From Oceanicoccus sp. KOV_DT_Chl (lineage in GTDB: Bacteria; Pseudomonadota; Gammaproteobacteria; Pseudomonadales; Dasaniaceae): 64,000 nt of DNA. The notes under the pieces were generated by a model. That model had not been told where the DNA came from. It did no database searches and saw only the letters and a program-made list of their open reading frames with translations. This document shows, piece after piece, positions 37,581-48,404 of this stretch (position 1 is its first letter; each line of letters starts with the position of its first letter). Location of the stretch: contig NZ_FQLF01000002.1 of the NCBI RefSeq assembly GCF_900120175.1, forward strand, positions 2,108,001-2,172,000. Direction: 5' to 3'. Position numbers and translations under genes: made by a program.

Positions 37581-38813
37581 GTGAAAGAGATTATTTTAAT
37601 TAACATTGCCGGGGATGATAAACCGGGTTTGACCTCGTCAGTGACAGAAATTCTAGCCAGCTATGATGTGAATGTATTGGATATTGGCCAGGCAGTTATT
37701 CATGACACCCTGTCGCTGGGTATTTTGGTGGAAGTGCCAACATCGTCTGAGTCGTCGCCATTGCTGAAGGATATTTTGTTCCGTACCCATGAATTGGGTT
37801 TAACGGTGCGTTTTTCCCCTATCAATGAGCAGGATTACGAGCATTGGGTTTCGGGACAGGGCAAACCACGGCATATTATAACCTTGCTGGCGCGGATGAT
37901 TACCGCTGAGCATATTTCAGCGGTGACGGCGGTGGTGGCCAATAATCAATTGAATATTGATCGTATAGATCGCTTGTCCGGGCGCATTGCGCTGGATGAT
38001 GTGCTGCAGCAAAACAAAGCCTGTGTAGAGTTTTCCGTGCGCGGAGCGGTTACCGATATTGCCGCTTTTCGCAGTCAGTTGATGGAGCTGGCTATTCAGT
38101 TTGATATCGATATCGCCTTTCAGGAAGATAATATGTTCCGGCGTAATCGCCGCTTAGTAGTGTTTGATATGGACTCTACTTTGATCGAAACCGAAGTGAT
38201 CGATGAGCTAGCCAAAGCTGCTGGTGTGGGTGAGCAAGTAGCGGCAATCACCGAGCGGGCGATGCAGGGTGAACTTGATTTTACTGAGAGCTTTAAAGCG
38301 CGAGTCGCACTCTTAAAAGGTTTGGATGAGTCAGTGCTGGCGGGTATTGCTGCCAATTTGCCTATTACTGAAGGTGCAGAGCACTTGGTCTCTACCCTGA
38401 AGAAGCTGGGCTACAAAACGGCAATTCTCAGCGGTGGCTTTACTTATTTTGGCGAGTATTTACAAAATAAACTCGGTATTGACTATGTGTATGCCAATAC
38501 GTTAGAAATTGAACATGGCAAGGTCACAGGTAATGTTTCTGGACGGGTGGTTGATGGTGACCGTAAAGCTGAATTACTGCAGGAAATTGCCTCACAGGAA
38601 AGGATTTCTTTAGAGCAGGCAATTGCCGTTGGTGACGGCGCTAACGATTTACCGATGTTGAGTATTGCCGGTCTCGGTATTGCCTTTCATGCCAAGCCGA
38701 TAGTGAAAGAATCTGCCAAGCAATCCATTTCAACGTTAGGTTTGGATGGGATTTTATATTTATTGGGGATTGGCGATCGCCATGTCGCTCCGCAACAGGA
38801 ACCCGAGTCGTGA
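37581..38813 (+). CDS. serB: Phosphoserine phosphatase
   Basis: Last step of serine synthesis: phosphoserine to serine. HAD-superfamily enzyme with an N-terminal tandem ACT-type regulatory part (about 1-180: IILINIAGDDKPGLTSSV, then VIHDTLSLGILVEVP). HAD motifs: nucleophile FDMDSTLIETEV, motif II LSGGFTYF, motif III/IV VGDGANDLPML. About 410 residues. I start at the GTG 37581 (MKEIILIN, the family N terminus); a TTG at 37560 would add seven residues. Convergent with fimX, the same order as in P. aeruginosa. Confidence 0.95.
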   Translation: MKEIILINIAGDDKPGLTSSVTEILASYDVNVLDIGQAVIHDTLSLGILVEVPTSSESSPLLKDILFRTHELGLTVRFSPINEQDYEHWVSGQGKPRHIITLLARMITAEHISAVTAVVANNQLNIDRIDRLSGRIALDDVLQQNKACVEFSVRGAVTDIAAFRSQLMELAIQFDIDIAFQEDNMFRRNRRLVVFDMDSTLIETEVIDELAKAAGVGEQVAAITERAMQGELDFTESFKARVALLKGLDESVLAGIAANLPITEGAEHLVSTLKKLGYKTAILSGGFTYFGEYLQNKLGIDYVYANTLEIEHGKVTGNVSGRVVDGDRKAELLQEIASQERISLEQAIAVGDGANDLPMLSIAGLGIAFHAKPIVKESAKQSISTLGLDGILYLLGIGDRHVAPQQEPES

Positions 38814-38846
38814 AAGTTCAGCTGCTAGTCTTTGTGGTGCTAGCCC

Positions 38847-40925
38847 TTAAGCAATATCAGTAAACTCGTAATCCATTTTTTTGGAAGGTGCAGCCATATA
38901 CGAGCCCTGAATATAGTCGACGCCAATTTGCCAAAGCTGGGCTAAAGCGGCTGCGTTTTCAACCCCGCTGATGATGGCTTTGGCGTCCTCTTCACCGATA
39001 CTGCTAACCATCGCTTTCAGCGATTGTGTATCGCCACCATTTTGCAACGCTTGTGCAAACTCGGCAGCTATTTTTACATGGCTGGCATGTACTTGCTGTA
39101 AGATTTTAAAGGGATCATCTGCTTTACCAAACCCGGAGATTGAAAGTTTGCAGCCGAGTTCGCCGATAGCATCAGAAAATATTTTGGCGGGCTTCAGGTA
39201 GTTGGTAATATCAGTTTCTAAAAATTGCAGTATCAGTGATCCCGGTGTTATGCCGCCTGCTTTTAATGCGACGCCCAGCCATGGAATCAAGCTTTCATCT
39301 TGTAGCGCGTTAGCCGTTAAATTAATGAATAAGTGAGTAGCATGATTCTGTTCCAGTTCTGACGCTAGCTGTTTGGTGGCTTCCAGGATGATCCAGCGAT
39401 CAAGTCGAGTATTTACGCCGCCAAAATTCATGTTTTGTAAAAACTGATTGGCATGTAATGCTTCACCGTCTTCACCTAGCATAGTGGTGGTGACTTCATA
39501 GTGATCGCCGCCGCTGGAGCCTCTTAAACTGACTACCGGTTGAAAGTTTAGCGTGAAGCGAGAATCTTCAAGCGCTTCTTCAAGAAAACTGTCGAGTTCG
39601 TCATCATTGGATGAATCGCCGAGCGTTTTCTTTTCACGAACGGGTATGTGAACCTCGGCACTATTACCGGTACCATCTTCATCGCGTAATGACTCAGCGG
39701 TATTAAATACCAAATCAATGAGGTCATTTGCGTCACGTTGTAGTTGGCCGTTTATATCTAATAAACCAATACTTGCTGTGCATTGCAGCGATTGTCCATC
39801 GATTTCAATAATGTGCTGCGCGAATTTACTACAGAGATCGTCAGCATATTTTTTGGTTTTATCAGTGCTGCTGTCTTCTATTAGCATAGTAAAACCGTCA
39901 TCACAAAAATGTGCTAAACAGCTAACATTGTCGCTATGTTGTTGAATAAAGTTTGCAATGTCTAAAACGATATTGTGAGCCTGAGTAATGCCAAAACGAC
40001 TGCGTAGTGCAGTAAATTTATCGATGCCAATAAATAATAAGACTGCTTGCCCGGTTCCTGCAGCGGCTTGTTTATTTGATGAGTCCAGTTGTGAAAGGAA
40101 GTAATCGTGGCTATAGAGGCCAGTTGCTGGATCACGATCGAAATTGGCAACAGTCTGACTACTTGCATTGCTACTGTGTTCTTTGATGCTAAGTTGAATA
40201 CAGTCTTCATCATCAAATACTGCGCAGCTTAGTTGCATTACTGCGGTAAAGTTTTCGCCGCTTTTTTTAATGGCGGTGAAGCTGAAGTCGGTGCTACCAC
40301 TGCCATTGTTGATTTGTGTTTTTAGTAGCCCTTTGAATTTATCTTGATCAGCATCGCTAATTAAATCAACTACCGGAGCACAATCCAGATCGTCAATACT
40401 GTCATAGCCAAAACGTTCACCAAAAACGTCATTACAGCTGACTAACATGCCGTCAGCGACATAAGCAATAGCATCTTGTGACTCTGATAGTAATAATTCA
40501 GAACGTGCTTCTGCATCACTTAGTTTATCGAGTGTGCTGGCGAGTTCCCGGCGTTGTTCCAAGTTGCGTAGTTCGCGTAACGCGGAATGAATCAAGTGCT
40601 GGTCTTGTTCGCTACTGATAACGTCGGTGGCGCCGGCTTCCAGTGCCGCTTCTATATTATCGTCACGGATAACGATGGCAGGTAAATCAAGGGATAATTT
40701 GGCGAGTTGTTCCAGGCATTGCTCAACGGCAATCTCCGGATGCTTATCATTGGCAATTAACAGGTCCCAGTGGTCTTTTTCCAGCGTGCTGTGCAAATCT
40801 TCAGGGGAGGTGGCGCGGTGTACCCTGGTAACGCGACCTGCATTTCTGAACAAACTTACCAGGCGCTCGCCTTCGTTGTCTGACTCATTAATTAATAATA
40901 ATTTTATAGTACTTTTTCTGGCCAT
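38847..40925 (-). CDS. fimX: FimX-type c-di-GMP receptor (REC-PAS-GGDEF-EAL, degenerate)
   Basis: Regulator of type IV pilus assembly and twitching; high-affinity c-di-GMP sensor acting with PilZ/PilB at the pole. 692 residues against 691 in P. aeruginosa. REC-like domain (1-125; ERLVSLFRNAGRVTRVHR), PAS (140-250), GGDEF (265-430) and EAL (440-690). Both catalytic motifs are degenerate: CDDGF replaces GGDEF and EVT replaces EAL in NFQPVVSLRG...YEVTTTM, so it should bind but not make or cleave c-di-GMP. Neighbours serB and a PilZ-like gene match the Pseudomonas locus. Confidence 0.9.
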   Translation of the reverse strand: MARKSTIKLLLINESDNEGERLVSLFRNAGRVTRVHRATSPEDLHSTLEKDHWDLLIANDKHPEIAVEQCLEQLAKLSLDLPAIVIRDDNIEAALEAGATDVISSEQDQHLIHSALRELRNLEQRRELASTLDKLSDAEARSELLLSESQDAIAYVADGMLVSCNDVFGERFGYDSIDDLDCAPVVDLISDADQDKFKGLLKTQINNGSGSTDFSFTAIKKSGENFTAVMQLSCAVFDDEDCIQLSIKEHSSNASSQTVANFDRDPATGLYSHDYFLSQLDSSNKQAAAGTGQAVLLFIGIDKFTALRSRFGITQAHNIVLDIANFIQQHSDNVSCLAHFCDDGFTMLIEDSSTDKTKKYADDLCSKFAQHIIEIDGQSLQCTASIGLLDINGQLQRDANDLIDLVFNTAESLRDEDGTGNSAEVHIPVREKKTLGDSSNDDELDSFLEEALEDSRFTLNFQPVVSLRGSSGGDHYEVTTTMLGEDGEALHANQFLQNMNFGGVNTRLDRWIILEATKQLASELEQNHATHLFINLTANALQDESLIPWLGVALKAGGITPGSLILQFLETDITNYLKPAKIFSDAIGELGCKLSISGFGKADDPFKILQQVHASHVKIAAEFAQALQNGGDTQSLKAMVSSIGEEDAKAIISGVENAAALAQLWQIGVDYIQGSYMAAPSKKMDYEFTDIA

Positions 40926-41057
40926 GAATCCTTCGGCACCCGGGTTGGGTTCTAAAAATGAGGAAAAAAAGGGTTTTTTGAACCTGTGGCTATTATCGCC
41001 AACTATCAGTCTTTCGCAAAGTTAAAATTGATTTAGCACCGCTAAGCAGGTGTTTTA

Positions 41058-42863
41058 TCACAGATTTCCCCATACGGAGTCAAAATCATCAGGGGAATCA
41101 TGGCCTGAGAGCGTATCTTTGGATGTCGGCTTTGCTTTGCTAATAGTACTGTTTAAGCGTTTAAAACTGAATTGATTATAGGCGCCAGTGAGATTGAGTT
41201 TTTCTGTTAGGGTCAGCTGGACTTCTTTACCGCGTTGATTGAGCACTACTTTTTGTCCCGAACGAAAGGGTACGCGTGGGGTGATTAAGGTCATTGGCTG
41301 CTTGGTGATAGGGATTGCGGGTAATACCAGTACTCGGACATACTCCGCATCACTGCCGGTCTTGCGAATGATACGGCAGCCATAAGGTGATGCCCCTGGG
41401 CTGATTAACTCCAGTCCGAGCTGGGTTTGATTATCTATATGGCTCACCCAGCGGATTACAGCAATATTCCAGTTGTGGCTATGCACTTCTTTAATGCCAA
41501 CAATCTCACCGGTTTTAATCATCGCCCGGGTTTGTGGTGGCCATTCGATGCAATAGCCATGAGCGCTTGAGTTAATCATTTCCACACTGTGGCTGCGATA
41601 TTTCTCAGGGGTTTTAGCGCTTTCTTCTGTCTCATTGCTGCGAATGTGATAGTCAATCGACTCTATCGATACGCTGGTTTGACCAACATTGGACTCATAG
41701 GGACTGTCCCATACATCCTTTTGTCGATGCAATTGGCTTCGCGCTTTCAAGAAGGGGTTGTCTTGTTGCATGGTATAGGTTTTGGCACCGCGCTCTTCAA
41801 CCAATGCCTCAAAGCTGAGTTCACCGGATACAAAGTGATGGGTGGCGCTCAGGCCTACACACAGTTCAAGGTTATCGTGGTTTTCCAGACGCATAAAGTT
41901 ACGTTTACTGACTGTGCCCCACGATAGGATGAGATGGCCAAGTAGATCCAGAGTGATTTTATAATCGTTACCTACTTTTAGGCTATCGGGGTCAGCGGCT
42001 TCACGGGTCTCGGATAAATGCCTAGTGAGCTTACTGGTATTGAGACTGAGCCACTGGTTATCAATTTTTGCTGTGTAAAGTTCCCGATACAGCGGTGGTC
42101 TGTCGTCGTTTGGGTTGAACGCAAACAGTTGCTGGTTGTTAATAGGCTCTATTTGGCAAAGGCTTGCCCAGTCAGTAAGGGGTTTAAAAATCCCATTAAA
42201 GTCTTCCTGGCGGAGCTGATTGGGTTTGCAGCAGCCTATGAGTAGGCCGCGAATATAACTGGCTGCAACACTGGAGCCGGTAAATTCCTTATCTTCAATG
42301 AAGTGTTCAAGAACCTGACATTGTTTGGCGAGTAGATAGAACTGGTGCAGCTTATACCATACGCCATCATTTACTGGTTCATAGAGCTGGTAGTGACGCT
42401 GAATATTTAAGGTGTGGTCAGTGATGGCGCGGTGTAACGCTTGTGCTATTAAATTGTCGGGTTTGCTAATACCGGATTTTTTCCCCAGCGCTGCCGTGTG
42501 GCTGGCAACAAGGGTATAGCCGGTGGCTAGTTGCGACTGCAGGCTGTAGGCCAAATCGGCTACTTTACGCGCTTGTTCCGGTAGAACTACGGGTTGGTTG
42601 AGGTAGTGTTTGCTAAGGGCGCGGCTGACAAAATAAATGGGCGACCGCAGTTTTTCGAGGGTAGCCATACGTTTCGCGGGCAGCATTCTGACGTGATTCA
42701 GCTCAGATAATGCCTGATAAAGTTGCTTGGTGGTTTGACCCAGATTAGCCATCCGCAATTGACCTACCCACTCATCAACTGCCGAGTCTCCGCCATCAAA
42801 ATAACTGCTGCGCTCCAGTTCCTGACGGGGTAATTTTAGTCTGATGGTTTCAGGGCTGTTCAT
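41058..42863 (-). CDS. PilZ-like domain protein upstream of fimX
   Basis: 601 residues, cytoplasmic, mostly helical in the first 330. The part at about 420-540 resembles PilZ: KYRSHSVEMINSSAHGYCIEW has an Arg-containing N-terminal switch and an NSSxxG in place of D/NxSxxG. The usual RxxxR is incomplete, so c-di-GMP binding is uncertain. Located directly upstream of fimX on the same strand, as in P. aeruginosa (the gene next to fimX there). A role in c-di-GMP or pilus signalling is inferred from position. Confidence 0.65.
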   Translation of the reverse strand: MNSPETIRLKLPRQELERSSYFDGGDSAVDEWVGQLRMANLGQTTKQLYQALSELNHVRMLPAKRMATLEKLRSPIYFVSRALSKHYLNQPVVLPEQARKVADLAYSLQSQLATGYTLVASHTAALGKKSGISKPDNLIAQALHRAITDHTLNIQRHYQLYEPVNDGVWYKLHQFYLLAKQCQVLEHFIEDKEFTGSSVAASYIRGLLIGCCKPNQLRQEDFNGIFKPLTDWASLCQIEPINNQQLFAFNPNDDRPPLYRELYTAKIDNQWLSLNTSKLTRHLSETREAADPDSLKVGNDYKITLDLLGHLILSWGTVSKRNFMRLENHDNLELCVGLSATHHFVSGELSFEALVEERGAKTYTMQQDNPFLKARSQLHRQKDVWDSPYESNVGQTSVSIESIDYHIRSNETEESAKTPEKYRSHSVEMINSSAHGYCIEWPPQTRAMIKTGEIVGIKEVHSHNWNIAVIRWVSHIDNQTQLGLELISPGASPYGCRIIRKTGSDAEYVRVLVLPAIPITKQPMTLITPRVPFRSGQKVVLNQRGKEVQLTLTEKLNLTGAYNQFSFKRLNSTISKAKPTSKDTLSGHDSPDDFDSVWGNL

Positions 42864-42993
42864 GTTGATTCGGCTTTATTTATCTCAGTGGTTTGAGTAG
42901 TGCTTGTCTAAGTATATGCGCTAACTCGTTGATTTTAATTATATATCAGATTTACCAAAATGGTGCGTTATTAGCCTGTCAGGAGTAGTACGG

Positions 42994-44038
42994 CTACAGC
43001 CCCAGATCAATGGGCGTTTTGGAGGTCGCCGCAGGGGTTTCCTTGACCAATTTTGGCACCAAGTAGCCGGGCAGTTGCGCCAATAGCTGCTGAGTGAGTA
43101 GTTTGGCCTGTTTCGGGCCCACATGAAAGTGGGCTGCCCCCTGAACTTGATCGAGTAAATGCAGGTAATAAGGTAGCGCTCCATATTCGAATAAGCGGTG
43201 ACTAAGCTCCTGTAAAGTCTTGGCATCGTCGTTTACCCCTGCCAATAGCACTGCTTGATTTAACACCGTAATACCTGCGTCTTTTAACCGTAGCAAGGTT
43301 TGGCCAACGTGCTGATCAATTTCGTTGGCATGATTGCTATGGACCACCATCACGGTACGCAACTGTGTTGCAGTGAGCCAGCTTAGGCATTGTTGGTTAA
43401 TGCGCTGGGGAATCACTATTGGCAGGCGGCTGTGAATACGCAATGTCGTAACATGTGGAATAGCGGCGATTTGCTGGCTGAGCTCTGCTAGTAGCGTATC
43501 GCTGGCAACCAAGGGGTCGCCACCACTAAAAATCACTTCATGGATACTGCTATCCTGGCGAATATAATCGAGGGTTTGTTGCCATTGGGCGCGGCCAGGG
43601 TTGTTATCTTCATAAGGAAAATGGCGGCGAAAACAGTAACGGCAGTTGATGGCGCAGGCACCACTCACTACCAGCAATACTCGTCCCTGATATTTATGGA
43701 TCAAGCCGGGGGGGGTTGCTGTTGGCTTCTTGCAGCGGGTCTTGAGAAAACCCGGGTTGAAGATCCAGCTCCCGGCCAAGCGGCAGTACCTGCCGTAGTA
43801 ATGGATCGTTCCAGTCCCCTTTCACCATGCGCTCAGCAAAAGCGAGCGGTACTCGTAGCGGAAAATCCTGACAGGCAGCCACCGCCGCGGGCAAGTGTTG
43901 CAGGTCAAGTTGCAGCAACTCAAACAGTTGTTGCGGTTGGCGGATGACATTGGCTAATGCCTGCTGCCAACTATCACTGTGGTGGGTAGTTAACGCAACA
44001 GTTTCTGCCTGACGGATTGGCTGTGTTTGAGGTATCAT
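42994..44038 (-). pseudogene. epmB: EF-P lysine 2,3-aminomutase EpmB, one frameshift
   Basis: Radical-SAM enzyme converting lysine to (R)-beta-lysine for attachment to EF-P. N-terminal half ends GFSQDPLQEANSNPP, then the frame breaks in a C8 run (plus-strand G8, 43708-43715); removing one base gives NPPGLIHKYQGRVLLV, continuing to the radical-SAM triad CRYCFRR (CxxxCxxC with the earlier Cys in GACAINCRYC) and the PLP/zinc region. Restored length 347 residues (E. coli 342). Divergent from efp, 48 bases apart. Most likely a homopolymer sequencing error. Confidence 0.9.
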
Positions 44039-44086
44039 TAGCGCCTTTATATTTTTGTAGCTGTTTAAAGTAATGAGAGGATAACA

Positions 44087-44656
44087 ATGGCGACCTATTC
44101 TACCAACGAATTTAAAAATGGTCTTAAGCTTATGTTGGAAGGCGACCCTTGTACCATCGTCGAGAACGAGTTTGTACGCCCTGGTAAAGGTCAGGCATTT
44201 AGCCGGGTAAAGTTTCGCAATTTGAGAACAGGTCGTATTTGGGAGCGCTCGCTAAAATCGGGTGAAACCCTGGAAGGTGCAGATGTGCTGGAAGTGGATA
44301 TGGAATTCCTCTATAGCGATGGTGAGTTTTGGCATTTTATGGATCCGGTGACCTATGATCAGCATCAGGCTGATGCTAACGCAGTTGGGGAAGAGGCCAA
44401 GTGGCTAAAAGAGCAGGATAGCTGTGTAGTGACTTTGTATAACGGCGCGCCTCTAACCATTGCTGTACCCAATTTTGTCGATCTTGAGGTGGCTGAAACT
44501 GATCCTGGATTGAAAGGTGATACGGCGCAAGGCGGCAGCAAACCGGCCACGTTACAGACCGGCGCAGTAGTACGTGTGCCGCTGTTTATAGAAACCGGCG
44601 AAGTGTTAAAAATTGACACCCGCACAGGTGAATATGTTAGCCGCGCCAAAGGTTAA
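44087..44656 (+). CDS. efp: Translation elongation factor P
   Basis: Rescues ribosomes stalled at consecutive prolines. 189 residues in three beta-barrel domains. The modified Lys lies in [15 protein letters not shown] (about 34), the E. coli-type site for beta-lysylation by EpmA using product of EpmB; both genes flank efp here. C-terminal signature [18 protein letters not shown] 6 bases before the ATG. Confidence 0.97.
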   Translation: MATYSTNEFKNGLKLMLEGDPCTIVENEFVRPGKGQAFSRVKFRNLRTGRIWERSLKSGETLEGADVLEVDMEFLYSDGEFWHFMDPVTYDQHQADANAVGEEAKWLKEQDSCVVTLYNGAPLTIAVPNFVDLEVAETDPGLKGDTAQGGSKPATLQTGAVVRVPLFIETGEVLKIDTRTGEYVSRAKG

Positions 44657-44662
44657 GCTTGC

Positions 44663-44686
44663 CGCCCGCTGTCATCTTCGCGGGCG
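44663..44686 (+). other. Intercistronic hairpin efp/epmA
   Basis: CGCCCGC / GCGGGCG 7-bp stem around a 10-base loop, just after the efp stop; followed by AATTTCC and not a true T run. It may attenuate transcription into epmA. Confidence 0.35.
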
Positions 44687-44710
44687 AATTTCCATGTTTC
44701 GAATTGAGCT

Positions 44711-45676
44711 ATGACCGACTACTGGCGTCCCTCGGCCTCAATGGCCAACTTACATCAGCGAGCCGCATTGCTAGCGCAAGTGCGGTTATTTTTTGCCGAG
44801 CGAAAAGTGCTGGAAGTAGAAACGCCCTTACTGGCGCAATATTCCGTCACCGATCCTTATATGGATGTCGTCACTGCGGAAAATCCACTGGCCGCCGGAG
44901 CGAATTATTTTTTACAAACCTCTCCCGAATACGCAATGAAGCGATTGTTGGCCGTAGGTTCCGGACCCATTTATCAAATTAGCAAAGCGTTTCGTAAAGG
45001 CGAGTTGGGCTCCCGGCATAATCCGGAATTTTCCATGCTGGAATGGTATCGCCCGGGCTTTGACGAAGTGCAGTTGATGGAAGAAGTGGCAGACTTGCTT
45101 AAAGCGGTACTCAATATTTCCGCGCCCTGCCAGTACCTGACTTATCGCGATGCGTTTCAGCAACAGTTGGGTTTTGATCCGCATCTGATTAGCTGTGATG
45201 ATTTACAAACGTTGGCTAGAGCACAGCTGGATATCCAAATGCAAAGCGAGCACAAGGATGATTGGTTGAACCTGTTAATGGCAGAAATTATCGAGCCTAA
45301 TTTGGATGCTACGGTGCCGGTATTTATTACCGACTATCCCGCCTCGCAAGCCGCGCTAGCGAAAACCGCCAAGGATGCTCGCGGCGTGTTAGTAGCCAAA
45401 CGGTTTGAGTTATATTTTCAGGGTATGGAATTAGCTAACGGTTATTGTGAACTGACTAATGCTGAAGAGCAGCAACAGCGGTTTCAGCGCGACCAGCAAT
45501 TGCGAGCAGTGTTGGGCCGCGAGCCGCGAGAGATTGACCGGTATTTATTGGCAGCGGTGGCGCAAGGTTTACCGGCTTGTGCGGGTGTGGCCTTGGGTTT
45601 TGATCGATTATTGATGCTGGTTGCGGGCGCTACGTCGATTAAAGATGTTATTAGTTTTACTGCTGATCGTGCTTGA
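44711..45676 (+). CDS. epmA: EF-P--(R)-beta-lysine ligase EpmA
   Basis: LysRS-like enzyme that attaches beta-lysine to EF-P Lys34. 321 residues, the length of the truncated class II synthetase paralogue without anticodon domain. Class II motifs: motif 2 FRKGELGSRHNPEFSMLEWYRPG, motif 3 GVALGFDRLLML, and the ATP/lysine segment ELANGYCELTNAEEQ. Together with efp and epmB this gives a complete beta-lysylation pathway at one locus. Confidence 0.95.
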   Translation: MTDYWRPSASMANLHQRAALLAQVRLFFAERKVLEVETPLLAQYSVTDPYMDVVTAENPLAAGANYFLQTSPEYAMKRLLAVGSGPIYQISKAFRKGELGSRHNPEFSMLEWYRPGFDEVQLMEEVADLLKAVLNISAPCQYLTYRDAFQQQLGFDPHLISCDDLQTLARAQLDIQMQSEHKDDWLNLLMAEIIEPNLDATVPVFITDYPASQAALAKTAKDARGVLVAKRFELYFQGMELANGYCELTNAEEQQQRFQRDQQLRAVLGREPREIDRYLLAAVAQGLPACAGVALGFDRLLMLVAGATSIKDVISFTADRA

Positions 45677-45813
45677 TATTTTAGGTGGTCGCAATCTGCT
45701 TCATAGCAGACATTAAAAGTTCCGAGATAAGTCGATATCTTTGGCTCAAATGTGCCACATTAGAGACGTTGGTACGAGGTCGGATAGAAATAATACTTGC
45801 CATGGCACAGTGC

Positions 45814-45860
45814 GGGGTCGGACCCACTTTTGTGCTGTTTACAAAAGTGGGTCCGACCCC
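45814..45860. repeat. REP-like palindrome
   Basis: GGGGTCGGACCCACTTTTGT and its exact complement, 20-bp arms, separated by GCTGTTT. The GGGGTC(G/A)GACCC core is typical of REP/RAYT-associated palindromes in gammaproteobacteria. Confidence 0.85.
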
Positions 45861-46027
45861 TGACAGAAACCGTTGGCACGATTTCCCTAAATAAACCTTT
45901 TTCAGGTCACTCCGATTTATCAACTTGCCATTCTGGCAGATACTTCGAAACAACATTGTGCCGCGATAAGATCGACCCTATCCAATTTCCTGCCAGCTGG
46001 AATGCGCACGTAATTACTCGGGCCTGT

Positions 46028-46083
46028 AATGGGTCACGTAGCGACCAAGGGTGCAATCAGGAGCGATGTACGCTTCTGTGCCA
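46028..46083 (+). repeat. Dispersed repeat, copy 2
   Basis: 53 of 56 positions identical to the reverse complement of 23221-23276. It begins AATGGGTCACGTAGCGACC and ends CGCTTCTGTGCCA. Present 23 kb apart in opposite orientation. Confidence 0.8.
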
Positions 46084-46108
46084 AAACGGGCGCCCCAACT
46101 CTAATTAG

Positions 46109-46243
46109 ATGGCCAAATTAATTATGCCACTACATGTTCACCTGTTGATTAACGCTGAGGGTAAAGACAGTATTTATCAGGTAATGAAAGTGGTTGCCAG
46201 TTGCTATGCATACTATATGAACCGCTCCTTTAGGCGCATTTAA
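46109..46243 (+). pseudogene. Remnant of a REP-associated tyrosine transposase (RAYT, Y1/TnpA_REP)
   Basis: 44-codon fragment. IMPLHVHLLINAEGKD keeps the HxH metal-binding motif of Y1 transposases (family form MPNHVHLLV), and VASCYAYYMNRSFRRI matches the catalytic-Tyr helix region (RRYVRYFNRRYRR). N-terminal and C-terminal parts are missing, so it cannot transpose. The REP-like palindrome 250 bases upstream fits this element family. Confidence 0.7.
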
Positions 46244-46379
46244 AATAATCCCTCCGGCACTTTTTTAGTTGTAGAAGTACTTATATAACTATATAAATAC
46301 CCTTATATACTTGATCTATAAATGAGGGTAATTTTCGCAGCTACTTAGATTTTTCACTAAAAAGGAAGGAATTGTCGGA

Positions 46380-48344
<1,965 letters not shown>

Positions 48345-48366
48345 TATTATTTAGATCTCTAATAAA

Positions 48367-48391
48367 GGGTGGCTTTAGCTACCCTTTTTTT
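48367..48391 (+). terminator. Terminator between the GlyGly-CTERM gene and the rhombosortase gene
   Basis: GGGTGGC / GCTACCC stem (one G-U) with a TTTA loop, followed by a T7 run. It argues against the upstream GTG start (48369) of the next gene, which lies inside the stem. Confidence 0.8.
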
Positions 48392-48404
48392 AACAGTGTT
48401 GGAT

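Larger units (their letters stand above)
45677..46379. other. Intergenic island with mobile-element debris
   Basis: 703 bases with no intact gene. In order: a GCAGACATT-type repeat motif near 45702-45712, a perfect 20-bp REP-like palindrome (45814-45860), copy 2 of the 56-bp dispersed repeat (46028-46083), a transposase remnant (46109-46243), then an A+T-rich promoter-like stretch (46268-46325) leading into the next gene. Short open frames over the palindrome are by-products of its symmetry. Confidence 0.7.

Noticed and set aside
45681-45956. 91-codon minus-strand and 69-codon plus-strand frames in the mobile-element island
   Set aside because: They run through the REP-like palindrome and translate its symmetry; no start signals and no domain.
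48369-48404. Upstream GTG start for the rhombosortase gene
   Set aside because: Lies inside the terminator hairpin of the preceding gene and would add residues not typical of the family.
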